NCBI GenBank assembly: GCA_965277495.1
Contig: OZ255824.1
Span: 682,001-746,000 of the forward strand
Length of the DNA: 64,000 nt
Direction: 5' to 3'
Source: CAHJXG01 sp965277495
GTDB lineage: Bacteria > Pseudomonadota > Alphaproteobacteria > Acetobacterales > Acetobacteraceae
Shown: positions 45,138 through 54,278 of the stretch, piece by piece
Layout: each line of letters opens with the position of its first letter
Position numbering within the stretch: position 1 is the first letter of the stretch
The notes under the pieces: generated by a model
The model's database searches: none
Told to the model about the DNA's origin: nothing
Seen by the model: the letters and a program-made list of their open reading frames with translations, nothing else
Program-made: the position numbers and the translations under genes

Positions 45138-46757
45138 CTATTTTACCCAAGATTGGTCGATCAGCCAGCGGAACTGCTCATGGTAGCCGACATTGCCGAC
45201 CCGGGCCGACACCATGTCGATGTAAAGCGGATTGAACAGCACCACTGCCGGGGCCTGGTCGGTCATGGCCCGGTCGATGGCCGCGAGTTCGGCCTGGTCG
45301 CCATGGGCCAGCGCCGCCCGCAGCCGCGCATCGAGCGCCGGGTCGCAGAAGCCGGATATGTTGGGGGAAGCGTCGGAGGCCGGGCGGAAGGCGGAGCATC
45401 CGAAGATGCCGCCGAGGAAATTGGCCGCGGAAGGGTAGTCCGCATACCAGGTCGTCAGGCTGGCCTGCACGCGGTTGCTGGTGTTCTGGATATAGGTGAA
45501 CTGCACGTTGCTGGACAGGCTGCGCAGGCGTCCGACGAAGCCGAGGTCGTGCAGCACGTCGAGCAAATAGGTGCCGATGGCACGGGCAACCGGGCTGTCG
45601 TCGATCACCAGCGTGACCGTCTGCCCGGCCTTGCCGCTCTCCGCCACCAGTTGGCGTGCGCGCGGCAGGTCCAGCGGATAGGGGCAATAGCGCCGATAGC
45701 CCGGCAGGCGCGGCGGCAGGACTTGGCACGCCTCCGCCGCCAGGCGTCCGCCGCCGAACAGCTTCACGACGGCGTTGCGGTCGACGGCAAGGTTGAATGC
45801 CTGGCGCACGCGCACGTCGTCGAAGGGCGGCAACCGGGTGTTCAGCGGCAGGAACCACATCGCGAAGGCCGGGTTGAGGTGGACCTGGGCGGCGTAGCGC
45901 GCGCCGAGTTCGCCCAGCCGGTCGGCAGGCGGCGCATCGAAGGTCCAGTCGGCCTGGCCGTTCTGGATCGTGGTGATCTCGGCCTCGTCCTCCAGGCCGA
46001 AATCGTAGTCGATCGCGTCGGGATAGCCGTCGGGCTGGGCGTCCACGCTCCATTCGCGGAAGTAGGGGTTGCGCACCAGGCGCAGGCTGTCGCCGGGGTC
46101 GTAGTGGGTGATGCGGTAGGGGCCGGTGCCGGGCAGCGGGACGGTGCCGGTGTCGACGTCGGGTGTATCGGCAGGGAGCACGCTGGCGTGGGGCAATGCG
46201 AGCTTCATGGCGAATTCTGGATCCGGCCGTGTCAGGCGGATGGTGACGGTGTTGGCCGCATCATCGGCGGCGACGCCCTCCAGCGCGCAGGACGCGGGTG
46301 TGCGCAGGCAGGCCTGGGCGCCCTCGATCGCGCCGTAGAAGCTGTCGGCGGTCGGGCTCGAGATGCGGAACAGGCGGCGGAAGGATGCGGCCACGTCGCT
46401 CGCACGCACCGTCGCGCCGGTCGAGAAACGAATGCCGGGCCGTAGCCGAAACCGCCAGGTCAGGCCGCCGTCGGTTGGGATCGGCACGGCTTCGGCCAGA
46501 TCGGCTACGATGTCGTTGCCACGCGGTCCCGGCGCCTTCCGGAACGCCAGCAGCCCGTCGTAAACCATTGAGAACACCTGCCAAAACTGCGCGGTGTAGT
46601 TCACCTGCGGGTCGATCGTGCCGGCGGCGGAGTGGGCCAGCAAACGCATGACGCCGCCACGATGCGCCTGCATCAGCGCGGCGTGGTCCTGCGCCCATGC
46701 CGGCACGGCGAGCAACGCCAGCAGGACGGCCCGGCGGATCAGCGGCGAAACACGAAC
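45138..46757 (-). CDS. Family 5 (peptide/nickel type) extracellular solute-binding protein
   Basis: A 539-residue exported binding protein, start taken as GTG 46757 with a weak GGGACGG site; ATG 46772 is an alternative, and both overlap the upstream methyltransferase gene. Seen: a signal peptide (LLALLAVPAWAQ), WRFRLRPGIRFSTGATVRASDV (near 95-116) as in DppA/OppA, a GTGPYRI segment, RQAFNLAVDRNAVV, and a C-terminal LNP LYIDM region. No lipobox cysteine, so it is a free periplasmic protein. It should deliver peptide-like ligands to the two permeases. Confidence 0.9.
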   Translation of the reverse strand, partial: VRVSPLIRRAVLLALLAVPAWAQDHAALMQAHRGGVMRLLAHSAAGTIDPQVNYTAQFWQVFSMVYDGLLAFRKAPGPRGNDIVADLAEAVPIPTDGGLTWRFRLRPGIRFSTGATVRASDVAASFRRLFRISSPTADSFYGAIEGAQACLRTPASCALEGVAADDAANTVTIRLTRPDPEFAMKLALPHASVLPADTPDVDTGTVPLPGTGPYRITHYDPGDSLRLVRNPYFREWSVDAQPDGYPDAIDYDFGLEDEAEITTIQNGQADWTFDAPPADRLGELGARYAAQVHLNPAFAMWFLPLNTRLPPFDDVRVRQAFNLAVDRNAVVKLFGGGRLAAEACQVLPPRLPGYRRYCPYPLDLPRARQLVAESGKAGQTVTLVIDDSPVARAIGTYLLDVLHDLGFVGRLRSLSSNVQFTYIQNTSNRVQASLTTWYADYPSAANFLGGIFGCSAFRPASDASPNISGFCDPALDARLRAALAHGDQAELAAIDRAMTDQAPAVVLFNPLYIDMVSARVGNVGYHEQFRWLIDQSWVK

Positions 46758-47596
46758 GCCGTGCCGTCCCATACGCTGAACGGCGCGGTGCCGGCCTGTT
46801 CCAGCGTGAAGCCGTGCGCGGCGGCGAGCGTCGCAGCGTCGGCGCGGTCGGCCGCCGGATTGCCGCGATAGGAGAAGTTGAGCACCGCCAGCGCCCCGCC
46901 GGGCCGCAGCAACCGCGCCGCGCCCTCGACATGGCGGTCGACCAGGCTGTGCCCGGCCTGGACGATGTAGGGAAAGCTGTCGATCGCCAGCACGAGGTCG
47001 AACGCCGCGCCGGGCAAAGCGTCGAGGTCGCGTCCGGCGGTTTGGTCGAACCGCACGTTGGCCAGCGCTGCGTTGCGCCGCCGCGCCTCCGCGACCATGC
47101 CCGCCGAAACGTCCAGCCCCAGCACGGACCGGCAGCGCGGCGCGAGTGCCGCGGCGACCCGGCCGATGCCGCAGCCGAGGTCCAGCACATCGGCCGCCGG
47201 GCGCAGCAAAGCGTGGGTTTCCAGCCAATCCACGATTTCGGCCGTGGCCTGAGCCAGGATCGCCGGATCGCCCAGCGAATACAGCGCCACGCTGGCCTCG
47301 GGCGAGTGCGCCACGGCACGGTCGAAGAACGCCGCGATGCGGGCCACGCCGTCGTCGCCGGATGCGTCGTGCTGCGCGCCGGTCGCCTCGACCTCCGCCG
47401 CCAGCCGATCCAACGCCGCGGTCCGGCCTTCGACCAGCCGCGCCATCGCCGCCCAGCGCGCATCCCCCGAGCGGTGCCGGGCCAGGCCGGCCACGATCCC
47501 CTCCGCCGCGGTGCCGGCCAGCAGCATGCGCGCGACCGCGACTTCGGGCGAGATGCGGGCCGCCAGGCAGTCCTCGATGGATTGGTCCTGATTCAC
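46739..47596 (-). CDS. Class I SAM-dependent methyltransferase of the ATP-grasp/peptide-transport unit
   Basis: A 285-residue protein. Seen: motif I VLDLGCGIGRVAAAL near 136-150, GLDVSAGMVAEARRR (motif II), the acidic LVLAIDSFPY strand and LLRPGGALAVLNF near 230-242. An N-terminal ~120-residue region of helices lacks known signatures. The start is 4 bp inside the ATP-grasp gene's end and its stop lies beyond the binding-protein start, so the three are co-translated. Target unknown; a small-molecule amide or acid is plausible from the neighbours. Confidence 0.85.
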   Translation of the reverse strand: MNQDQSIEDCLAARISPEVAVARMLLAGTAAEGIVAGLARHRSGDARWAAMARLVEGRTAALDRLAAEVEATGAQHDASGDDGVARIAAFFDRAVAHSPEASVALYSLGDPAILAQATAEIVDWLETHALLRPAADVLDLGCGIGRVAAALAPRCRSVLGLDVSAGMVAEARRRNAALANVRFDQTAGRDLDALPGAAFDLVLAIDSFPYIVQAGHSLVDRHVEGAARLLRPGGALAVLNFSYRGNPAADRADAATLAAAHGFTLEQAGTAPFSVWDGTAFVFRR

Positions 47597-48897
47597 GCCG
47601 CGTTTACTTGAACGTCGGCGGCTGCGAGCCCGAGCGGCGCGAGCCAGCCGAGCCGCGCCAGCTGGGCGCCCTCGCCGGCCAGGAAACGGCCGCCGATGTC
47701 GGTGCGCCAGCGCAGGCCGGGGATGATGACGTTGCGCGCCCGCGCCGTGGCCTGCGTCTGCGCCTGCTGCACGGCCGCGCCGGTTCCGGTCACGACCATG
47801 GCGTATCCGGTGCGGCGCCGGGCAAAAAGCTGCCCCTGCTCCCGCCGCATGTCGGAGAAATGGTAGTGCGGCAGGTCCGCAGCGTCCGGCGGTTCGTGGA
47901 AGAAGATCGGGGGATCGGCGTCAGGGTCGGCGTCGGGCAGCTCCTCGGGAAACCCCGGCACGGTCAGAACAATGCCGATGGACCAGCCCGGCAGCGTCGC
48001 GAAACTTGTTGCGTCGCCGCGCATCATGCGGCGCAGCAGGTCGCCCCAGCCGTCCCGCTGCAACGGCGCCAGCACGGCAAATCCCGGGTTGCCGAAGCGG
48101 CAGGTGAACTCCAGCGGCCACAGCCCGGCCTCGTTCGCGATCATATTCAGGTTCACGTAGCCGACATGGCGCGCGGCGGCGAGTTGTGGGGCGATGCGTC
48201 CCAAGGTGGCGTCGAACAGCGGGCCGGCGCCCTCGTAGGACAGCAGGGTGCCCATTTCGCCGGTCATCTCGCCCATTTCACCGGGGAAGAAGCGTTTATG
48301 CTCGAAGTCGATGCACGCCGGGCTGAGGAACTTTTTGCCATCGAAATAGGCCCCGACGCCGACCTCCACACCCTCAAGCCGTTCCATGAGCATGACCCGG
48401 CCCGGCGGCGTGCGGGCAAGCTGGAACAGCACGTCCGCGCCCTGCCTATGGTCGCCCACGAAGGTCGCACGGGCGTTGTTGTCGTGTTTCAAAACGGTGC
48501 GCGCGGGATGCTGCCGCAGCCAAGCAGCGGCGTCGGCCGGGCTGTCGAACGCATGGGCGGGCGCTATCTGCAGGCCGGCGTCGCGCAGCGTTGCCTGGCC
48601 GAAGGCGCGGTCGTACTCCAGCCGGTCGCCCAATGCGCCGCCGCCGATCACCTGATAGCCCGCCGCCCGCAGCGCATCCTGCTCGGCGCCACGCCCGACC
48701 TTTTCGAACAGCACGAGACCGTCGCGCCCGACCCAGTCGAGCTCGGCCCGCCAATCCGGCACCGGGTCGAGCAGCCCGGCGAAACAGCCGGCGTAGGAAG
48801 GGTCGCCAGCATGGACCCGAACATCGTGGCCTTCACGTATCAGGGAAAGGTACAAGTCCCCCAGGTCGATCCGCGATCCGATGCCGAGAATCCGCAA
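47593..48897 (-). CDS. PurD-like ATP-grasp ligase
   Basis: A 434-residue ATP-grasp enzyme resembling phosphoribosylamine-glycine ligase. Seen: N-terminal Rossmann-like start (RILGIGSRIDLGDLYLSLIREGHD), grasp region with VLKHDNNARATFVG (lysine for ATP) near 135-148, VGVGAYFDG near 174-182, metal segment PLEFTCRFGNPG near 254-265 and a C-terminal region. The usual PurD GGREH opening is absent, and no purine genes are nearby. ATP-grasp enzymes of this group can ligate amino acids or amines to acids. Within this operon it might build an amide-linked metabolite. Reaction unassigned. Confidence 0.75.
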   Translation of the reverse strand: MRILGIGSRIDLGDLYLSLIREGHDVRVHAGDPSYAGCFAGLLDPVPDWRAELDWVGRDGLVLFEKVGRGAEQDALRAAGYQVIGGGALGDRLEYDRAFGQATLRDAGLQIAPAHAFDSPADAAAWLRQHPARTVLKHDNNARATFVGDHRQGADVLFQLARTPPGRVMLMERLEGVEVGVGAYFDGKKFLSPACIDFEHKRFFPGEMGEMTGEMGTLLSYEGAGPLFDATLGRIAPQLAAARHVGYVNLNMIANEAGLWPLEFTCRFGNPGFAVLAPLQRDGWGDLLRRMMRGDATSFATLPGWSIGIVLTVPGFPEELPDADPDADPPIFFHEPPDAADLPHYHFSDMRREQGQLFARRRTGYAMVVTGTGAAVQQAQTQATARARNVIIPGLRWRTDIGGRFLAGEGAQLARLGWLAPLGLAAADVQVNAA

Positions 48898-49012
48898 CCA
48901 TGCCTCCGTGCAACCTTGCGCTACGCCCTATCGCTAAACCCCGGCCGTCACAAGACAGGCGCGCCGGGGACGCGCCGCTCGGGGCTGCAAACGTCGCAGA
49001 GGCGGCCCTGGC

Positions 49013-50035
49013 CTACCAAACCATCCGCGCCCGCGTCGCAACGTCGTGCAGCTTGACGCGGTTGGTCAGTTGCCATTCCTGCATCGGCATGAACCGCGGA
49101 GCGAGGAACCGGTAGGTGCGTCCGAGCAGCGGCCAGCTCCCATCCGACCACTCGAAACTTGCCGCCTCCCACGCTGCGAGGATCGGCTCCCAGCCGCGCA
49201 GGCTGCAATAGAGCCAATCCCGGTGCTGGCGAATGATCTCGCGCCGGGTGTCCAGCAGCCGCAGCGTATCCACAACGACCTCGGTCTGCCGGTCGAGTTC
49301 GGCAAAACGCGCGTTCAGCTTGTCGATCGCGATGCCGGTCAGGCGCTTGACCCGCGACAGCAGTTCGATCCCCGATAGGTTGTTGGCCAAGCTGCTCGCC
49401 AAATGGCGCACGCGTTCCATCAGCCGCAGCACCCGGCGCAGCAGCCGGTCCCGCAGCGCCTCGACGAAGCCCAGCTCGTATGCGGCGGTCTCGGCCAGCG
49501 TCACCGCGGTCGCTGGATCCGCCAGATCGAGCCGCGCTGCCACCTCGATATACGCCGCCTGCAGCCGCATCCCCATCCCGGGACCGGCGGCAGCGGCGAG
49601 CACGGCGCGTGGCTCTGCCTTATTCCAATCCGTCGGCTCGTCGCCGCCAAGCTGGCTGATGAGCTGCAACTTCATGCGTGACGCGGCCAGCTTCTGGTGC
49701 AGCGCGCTCGGCTGCCAGCTCGCAGCGCCGACGAGCACTTCGACGGGCAATGCTTCGCCGGGCCGCAGATCGGCGACGAAGTCCAGCGACCGGGCGATCA
49801 GCGCCAACATACGTCCGTCAGGTGAGGCGTCCATGATACGCAGCTCGGACTGCAGCGACCGCAACGTCAGCGCGGCGCTGCCACGGCCCAGCGGCATGAC
49901 CAACGAGGGCGCGCGGTCCGCCTCGGCCGGGCGAAACACGATCTCCCCCAGCCGATTGAACAGCGGGTGCTCGAGCGTGCAGCGGTCTGGCGCGGTTTCG
50001 GGCCGGGGCGGCTGCGGTGGGTTTGCGGCGGACAT
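49013..50035 (-). CDS. Unrecognised 340-residue protein
   Basis: A soluble 340-residue protein without signal peptide or membrane segment. The N-terminal third has beta-rich texture (LNRLGEIVFRPAEAD, TLRSLQSELRIMD); the middle (about 180-270) is strongly helical and probably coiled-coil (LLRRVLRLMERVRHLASSLANN, AIDKLNARFAELDRQTEVVVDTL). The C-terminus is Trp-rich (WEAASFEWSDGSWPLLGRTYRFLAPRF). It stands alone between the ATP-grasp operon and the metallopeptidase gene, with 115 bp and 86 bp on either side. I cannot assign a family. Confidence 0.75.
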   Translation of the reverse strand: MSAANPPQPPRPETAPDRCTLEHPLFNRLGEIVFRPAEADRAPSLVMPLGRGSAALTLRSLQSELRIMDASPDGRMLALIARSLDFVADLRPGEALPVEVLVGAASWQPSALHQKLAASRMKLQLISQLGGDEPTDWNKAEPRAVLAAAAGPGMGMRLQAAYIEVAARLDLADPATAVTLAETAAYELGFVEALRDRLLRRVLRLMERVRHLASSLANNLSGIELLSRVKRLTGIAIDKLNARFAELDRQTEVVVDTLRLLDTRREIIRQHRDWLYCSLRGWEPILAAWEAASFEWSDGSWPLLGRTYRFLAPRFMPMQEWQLTNRVKLHDVATRARMVW

Positions 50036-50121
50036 GCGCGCACCCTACGCCGGAGAGATTAACGAGGTCTGAGCGGACGGATCTTTCCAGAAAAAACTTT
50101 GGCCGGGGGCAGCTCCGCGCC

Positions 50122-50520
50122 CTAATCCCCGTCCGCTTCCAGGGCCGCGATATCGGCGTCGCTGAAGCCGAAATGGTGGGCGATCTCGTGGATCAGGACA
50201 TTGCGGACCAGGCGGAACAGGTCCTCCCCGGTTTCGATCCATTCCAGCAGGATCGGCTCCCGATACAGCACGATCAGGTCCGGCGCCTGGGGCGAGCTTC
50301 CCGCGCCCTTCTCCCCGAGCGGCACCCCACGATAGAGCCCGGTCAGCTCCCAGGCATTGTCGATGCCCAGTTCGCCCAGAGTTTCATCATCGGCGACCTC
50401 CTCGACCAGGATCGACACGCCACGGACGTGCTGTCGCAATGCCTTGGGGATCGCCGACAAGGCGCGGTCGGCCAAGTCGGCGATGTCCTCGGGCGCGGGG
50501 GGCAGAGTATATATAGACAT
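50122..50520 (-). CDS. Small zinc metallopeptidase (MPN-unrelated HExxH family)
   Basis: A 132-residue protein of the conserved bacterial metallopeptidase family PF06262. The start at 50520 gives SIYTLPPAPEDIADLADRAL; a slightly longer frame has a poorer site. Seen: zinc motif HEIAHHFG (near 115-122), preceded by VRNVLI, and an acidic C-terminal third metal ligand region (SDADIAALEADGD). DLIVLYREPIL precedes the motif. Function in vivo unknown. Divergent from phhB, 39 bp apart. Confidence 0.85.
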   Translation of the reverse strand: MSIYTLPPAPEDIADLADRALSAIPKALRQHVRGVSILVEEVADDETLGELGIDNAWELTGLYRGVPLGEKGAGSSPQAPDLIVLYREPILLEWIETGEDLFRLVRNVLIHEIAHHFGFSDADIAALEADGD

Positions 50521-50559
50521 GGGTCTATGCGCCCGATCCCGCACCGGAGGTCAACATAA

Positions 50560-50868
50560 ATGCAGCCGACCGCGAAAATCGAGCTTTTGCCGCCGGGCAG
50601 GCGCGCGCAGCTTGCGGCGTTGCTGCCGAAATGGCGCATCCTGGCCGGCCGCGACGCCATCGCACGCGACTTCAAGTTCCGGGATTTCAGCGCCGCATGG
50701 GGCTTCATGGCCCGGGTGGCGCTATTGGCGGAACAGCGCGACCATCATCCCGAGTGGTCGAACGTCTATAACCGCGTTTGCGTCATCCTCACGACCCACG
50801 ATGCCGGCGGCCTTTCGGAACGCGATCTAGGCCTGGCCGAGGCGATCGATGCGATTGCTGCGGAATGA
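50560..50868 (+). CDS. phhB: Pterin-4-alpha-carbinolamine dehydratase
   Basis: A 102-residue enzyme that dehydrates the 4a-hydroxy-tetrahydropterin formed by aromatic amino acid hydroxylases. Seen: FKFRDFSAAWGFM and the family core EQRDHHPEWSNVYNRV with catalytic histidines near 62-64, followed by LTTHDAGGLSERD. Length and motifs are standard. No phenylalanine hydroxylase gene nearby. Confidence 0.95.
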   Translation: MQPTAKIELLPPGRRAQLAALLPKWRILAGRDAIARDFKFRDFSAAWGFMARVALLAEQRDHHPEWSNVYNRVCVILTTHDAGGLSERDLGLAEAIDAIAAE

Positions 50869-51219
50869 ATTCGGAGTCCAGACTCAGTCCCGATGACGCC
50901 CAGCGCGCGAAATGAACTGTCCGGACGGCAAACGTTCCCTTGACATTTCTTAACTCAGGAAAGTCGGGGCGTTTATGCCGGACGCACAGCAGCGCCCGTT
51001 CATCCACAGCGGCTGGGTTCGGCGGAAGAGTTGGTTAACCATTCAATGCACTTCTAAACCAGCACGCGATTTCCGACGGATGGTGGATTTTGTTTCTCCT
51101 TTGAATACAGTGCGTTACGCGAACAGTATGCTATCCACGATGCGCATTGCCGATCGAACGCCTGTCTTCGAAGTGCCATAAAGCCAAGACAATTGAAGAT
51201 GTTAAGCCGTGATTATCGG
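50869..51219. other. 351-bp non-coding stretch with DnaA-box-like motifs
   Basis: No convincing gene. A 68-codon frame (50975-51181) lacks a ribosome site and family features. Visible elements: a 10-bp palindrome TGGTTAACCA (51032-51041), TCATCCACA (51000-51008) and CTATCCACG (51131-51139) resembling DnaA boxes, and a perfect TTATCCACA at 51257-51265 just inside the downstream plsC coding end. The segment is AT-richer than its flanks. Could be a regulatory or small-RNA region; nothing firm. Confidence 0.45.
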
Positions 51220-51969
51220 TCAACCCGGTGACGCCGCCTCGTCTTTGTGCACAGACTTATCCACAGGGCTGGCAAGCTTCTCCGCCTCTCGCCAACGCTC
51301 CCGTAGGGTCGCGATCACAACGGTTTGCGATAATCCCGCCGGGATTGGCGGCCCGACCATGATGTGTATGACACCCGGTTGTTTGCGGAATGCCCGGCGG
51401 CCCCAAAGCAGGCCGGAGTCGGTCGCCACAGGTACCACCGGCAATCCGGTGCGTGCTGCCAATGCGGCGATGCCGGGCCGCAACTCGGCCTCTACCCCCG
51501 GGGCGACCCGGGTGCCCTCTGGGAAGATCACGATCTGCCGATGGTCCGCCTTCGCCCGGTCGGCGCCTCGCAGCAGGCTCCGGACCGCGCTGAACGATGC
51601 GCCTCGATCCACTGGGATTTGCCCCGCAGGCACCAGCAGCCAGCCGAACAACGGGACGCGCGCAAGCTCGGCCTTGAATACATACGCGACCCGCGGCATT
51701 AGGCGCAGCCAGATCAGCGTGTCGAACGCCGATTGATGCTGCGACGCGATCAGCGCTGCGCCCTTGGTCGGCAAGTGCTCCCGCCCCAGCACGACGACAC
51801 GGATGCCGCACAGCGCCGAAGCGCCATCCAGCACCAGCCCGGCCCAGGTTTGCGCCACCCAGAGCGCGTGCCGGGGGGCAAACCAGCGGACAAACACGCC
51901 AAGCAGCCCCATTCCCGCCGTGGCAGCAAAGAACCAAATATTGAACAGCAGGGACCGCGGCCAGATCAT
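51220..51969 (-). CDS. plsC: 1-acyl-sn-glycerol-3-phosphate acyltransferase
   Basis: A 249-residue membrane-associated acyltransferase that makes phosphatidic acid. Seen: an N-terminal hydrophobic helix (LLFNIWFFAATAGMGLLGVFV), the HX4D motif in SQHQSAFDT (near 75-83), and FPEGTR (near 148-153). Length matches the family. Its start overlaps the YdcF-like gene by 4 bp; it ends the ftsE-ftsX-ydcF-plsC run seen in alphaproteobacteria. The last codons (VDKSVHKD) include the TTATCCACA complement. Confidence 0.94.
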   Translation of the reverse strand: MIWPRSLLFNIWFFAATAGMGLLGVFVRWFAPRHALWVAQTWAGLVLDGASALCGIRVVVLGREHLPTKGAALIASQHQSAFDTLIWLRLMPRVAYVFKAELARVPLFGWLLVPAGQIPVDRGASFSAVRSLLRGADRAKADHRQIVIFPEGTRVAPGVEAELRPGIAALAARTGLPVVPVATDSGLLWGRRAFRKQPGVIHIMVGPPIPAGLSQTVVIATLRERWREAEKLASPVDKSVHKDEAASPG

Positions 51970-52571
51970 GGTGCGCCCCCATTGCGCAGCAGCCTGGCCA
52001 GGCCGAACCGGACTGCCAGCAGTTTGTCATACTCGACCGCGAGCGTGCGGACCCGGGTGGCATCGCGCAGCGCCGGGGACTGCACCGGCGCAGGAAGCAG
52101 TTGCACGTCCGGCAGCGCGCGATGCAGCTCCAGCAACGCCCGCGGCATATGGTAGCCCGCCGTCACGACGATCAGCCGCCTGGCGCCGTGCGCCCGCGAC
52201 CAGAGGGCGGTTTCAGCCGCATTGCCCGCCGTGGTCTGGGCGACGCGGCCCAACGTCACCCGGGCGGCGTGTTCGGCATCAAGCGGCGCCCGGCGGCCGA
52301 GATCAGCCAGGTCCGCCTTGGCCGCCACGCCGGACACCAGCAGCAGCGGCGCACGTTCCTCCGCCAGCAGGCGCAGCGCCGCCTCTATGCGGTCCGCCCC
52401 ACCGGTCAGCACGACAATCGCGTCCGCGTTCGTTGGCGCCTCGCTTTCCTGCCACACAGAGCTGATGAACATCGAAAATCCAATTCCCCAAGCCGCCCCG
52501 CCGCCAAGCAGCACGATGCTGACCGCTGCCAATCCCCGCCGTGTCCATCGCCGCCAGCGTGGGCCGGTCAT
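51966..52571 (-). CDS. YdcF/SanA-type DUF218 envelope protein
   Basis: A 201-residue protein with one N-terminal membrane anchor (LAAVSIVLLGGGAAWGIGF). The DUF218 domain shows VLTGGADRIEAALRLL (near 53-68), LLVSGVA, and the VTAGYHMPRALLEL helix (near 139-152). Start at 52571 sits within the end of ftsX (4-bp overlap). Members affect cell-envelope stability and vancomycin sensitivity (SanA, ElyC), but biochemical activity is unknown. Confidence 0.9.
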   Translation of the reverse strand: MTGPRWRRWTRRGLAAVSIVLLGGGAAWGIGFSMFISSVWQESEAPTNADAIVVLTGGADRIEAALRLLAEERAPLLLVSGVAAKADLADLGRRAPLDAEHAARVTLGRVAQTTAGNAAETALWSRAHGARRLIVVTAGYHMPRALLELHRALPDVQLLPAPVQSPALRDATRVRTLAVEYDKLLAVRFGLARLLRNGGAP

Positions 52572-53515
52572 GGCAGCCGCCGCAGCCACCGGCGAACGGT
52601 GCCCTGCGCCGTCAGCCAGCCAATCGCCGCCGCGATCATCGGCAATGCCGGCAGGGACAGCCACAGCCCTGCCGGCAACGCGGTCACCGGGACCACGGCC
52701 CCCGCCTGCTCAGGTTGGCCGTTGAAAGGCGCCGCAAGCCCCGCCAGGCCGAGCAGCACCGGCAGCGCCGCCACAGCCCCGATGGCGGCGCCGGCGGTCG
52801 CCAGCAAGGTAGCCCGGCGTGCGAACCGCCCCGCGATGTAGCTGTCCGTGGCGCCTAGGCCGTGCACGATCTCGATTGCATCGCGCCGGGCGGATAGCCC
52901 CGCGCGGGTGGCGACGGCAATGACCGCAACGGCCACGAACGCCACCACGGCAAGCGCCAGCCCGGCACAGGCCTGCAAACTGCGGGCGAGCACGGCAAGG
53001 CGCCGAATCCAGACATCGTGACTCTCCAGCAGCGTGCCCGGCGCGGCCGCCTCCACCCGGGTTGCGAGCCGTCCGGTATCCAGGCCGGGATCGGACAGCC
53101 GCACTTCGACCACGCCAGGCAACGGCAGCGCGATCCGGCCGGGCCCGCTGCCGAGCCAGGGGCGCAGCAGGTTGGCGAGTTCGTTGTCGCTGAGCGCACG
53201 CGCCGATGCGACGCCGGGCGTGCCGCGCAGCAACGACACCACCCGGTCCAGCCGCGCGCCGACGCCTTCCGCAGCCGCCGCCGTGGGTTGCGGAACCTGG
53301 ACCGTCAGCACCGAACCTGCCCCCGCCTGCCAATGCTGCGCCAAGGCGCTTGCGGCCATGGTGCCGGCCAACGCCAATGCCGCCAGGAACGCCATCGCCG
53401 CCACCAATAACGGCAGCAACCGGTCGGACAAGGCTCGCCGCAGCCCGAGGTCATCGAAGCGCGCCGGGCGCAGCAGCGCGGCGGTCCGTCTATTGGGCCG
53501 TACGGATCTAGTCAT
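52568..53515 (-). CDS. ftsX: Cell division ABC permease FtsX
   Basis: A 315-residue, four-helix inner-membrane protein that with FtsE regulates septal peptidoglycan hydrolases. Seen: first helix (LLPLLVAAMAFLAALALAG), a periplasmic extracellular domain (about 65-170, LTVQVPQP, LLRGTPGVASARAL), then a C-terminal three-helix FtsX core with IEIVHGLGATDSYIAGRFARRA. Overlaps ftsE by 8 bp and ydcF by 4 bp. Alphaproteobacterial style with a weakly conserved periplasmic loop. Confidence 0.93.
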   Translation of the reverse strand: MTRSVRPNRRTAALLRPARFDDLGLRRALSDRLLPLLVAAMAFLAALALAGTMAASALAQHWQAGAGSVLTVQVPQPTAAAAEGVGARLDRVVSLLRGTPGVASARALSDNELANLLRPWLGSGPGRIALPLPGVVEVRLSDPGLDTGRLATRVEAAAPGTLLESHDVWIRRLAVLARSLQACAGLALAVVAFVAVAVIAVATRAGLSARRDAIEIVHGLGATDSYIAGRFARRATLLATAGAAIGAVAALPVLLGLAGLAAPFNGQPEQAGAVVPVTALPAGLWLSLPALPMIAAAIGWLTAQGTVRRWLRRLP

Positions 53516-54176
53516 CGCGAGTCAAATAGCCGTCGGCGAGCCGGAGCGTATGGGCCGGGTGCCGTCCGACCAGCCCCGCGTTGTGCGTCGCGACCACGAC
53601 CGTGGTGCCCAGGCGGTTCATCTCGTGCAGCAACTGCATCAGCCGTTCGGCCTGGAGCTCGTCCAGGTTGCCCGTGGGTTCGTCGGCCAGCAGCAACAGC
53701 GGCCGGGCGACGACGGCACGGGCAATGGCGACCCGCTGCTGCTCGCCGCCGGACAGCTCGGCCGGCCGGGATTGCAGCTTTTTCGACAAGCCGACCCAGC
53801 TCAGCAGCTCGACCGCATCGACGCGGATTTGGCCCTCGGGCCGTCCGGCGAGCCGCAGCGGCAACGCGACGTTGTCGAAGGCCGACAAATGCGGCAGCAG
53901 GCGAAAGTCTTGGAAGACCATGCCGATCCGGCGGCGCAGCACCGGCAGGCGCGGGCGGCCCACGGCGCTGATGTCCTGGCCGAGCAAGGTGAGCCGGCCC
54001 TCGGTAGGGCGCACGGCCAGGTGCAACAGCCGCAGCAGGCTGGTTTTTCCCGCGCCCGACGGTCCGAGCAGCCAACGGAACCCGCCTTCCGGGATACTGA
54101 ACGATAGGCCATGCAGCACCACATGGGCGTCGCGGGCGTGCCCATACTCCAGGCCGACCCCATCCAGGCGCACCAT
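53508..54176 (-). CDS. ftsE: Cell division ATP-binding protein FtsE
   Basis: A 222-residue ATPase. Seen: Walker A GPSGAGKTS near 38-46, Q-loop VFQDFRLLPHLSAFDN, signature LSGGEQQRVAIARAVV near 139-154, Walker B LLLADEPTGNLD, and the H-loop VATHN. The QDFRLL(P) wording after the Q-loop is characteristic of FtsE. First gene of the run to plsC. Divergent from the zinc-ribbon gene, with about 100 bp between the starts. Confidence 0.95.
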   Translation of the reverse strand: MVRLDGVGLEYGHARDAHVVLHGLSFSIPEGGFRWLLGPSGAGKTSLLRLLHLAVRPTEGRLTLLGQDISAVGRPRLPVLRRRIGMVFQDFRLLPHLSAFDNVALPLRLAGRPEGQIRVDAVELLSWVGLSKKLQSRPAELSGGEQQRVAIARAVVARPLLLLADEPTGNLDELQAERLMQLLHEMNRLGTTVVVATHNAGLVGRHPAHTLRLADGYLTRDD

Positions 54177-54278
54177 CAGCCGTGCTCCATTCGCGTTATC
54201 GAACCGACGTCAACCGCCTGCATTCCGGCCAGCCTGCAAACCCTGTTCGCATCCCTGGCCGGGGAGTATCACAATCCC

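Noticed and set aside
50975..51181. A 68-codon frame in the intergenic stretch between phhB and plsC
   Set aside because: No convincing ribosome site, no family features and an isolated position. Reported only as part of the non-coding stretch.
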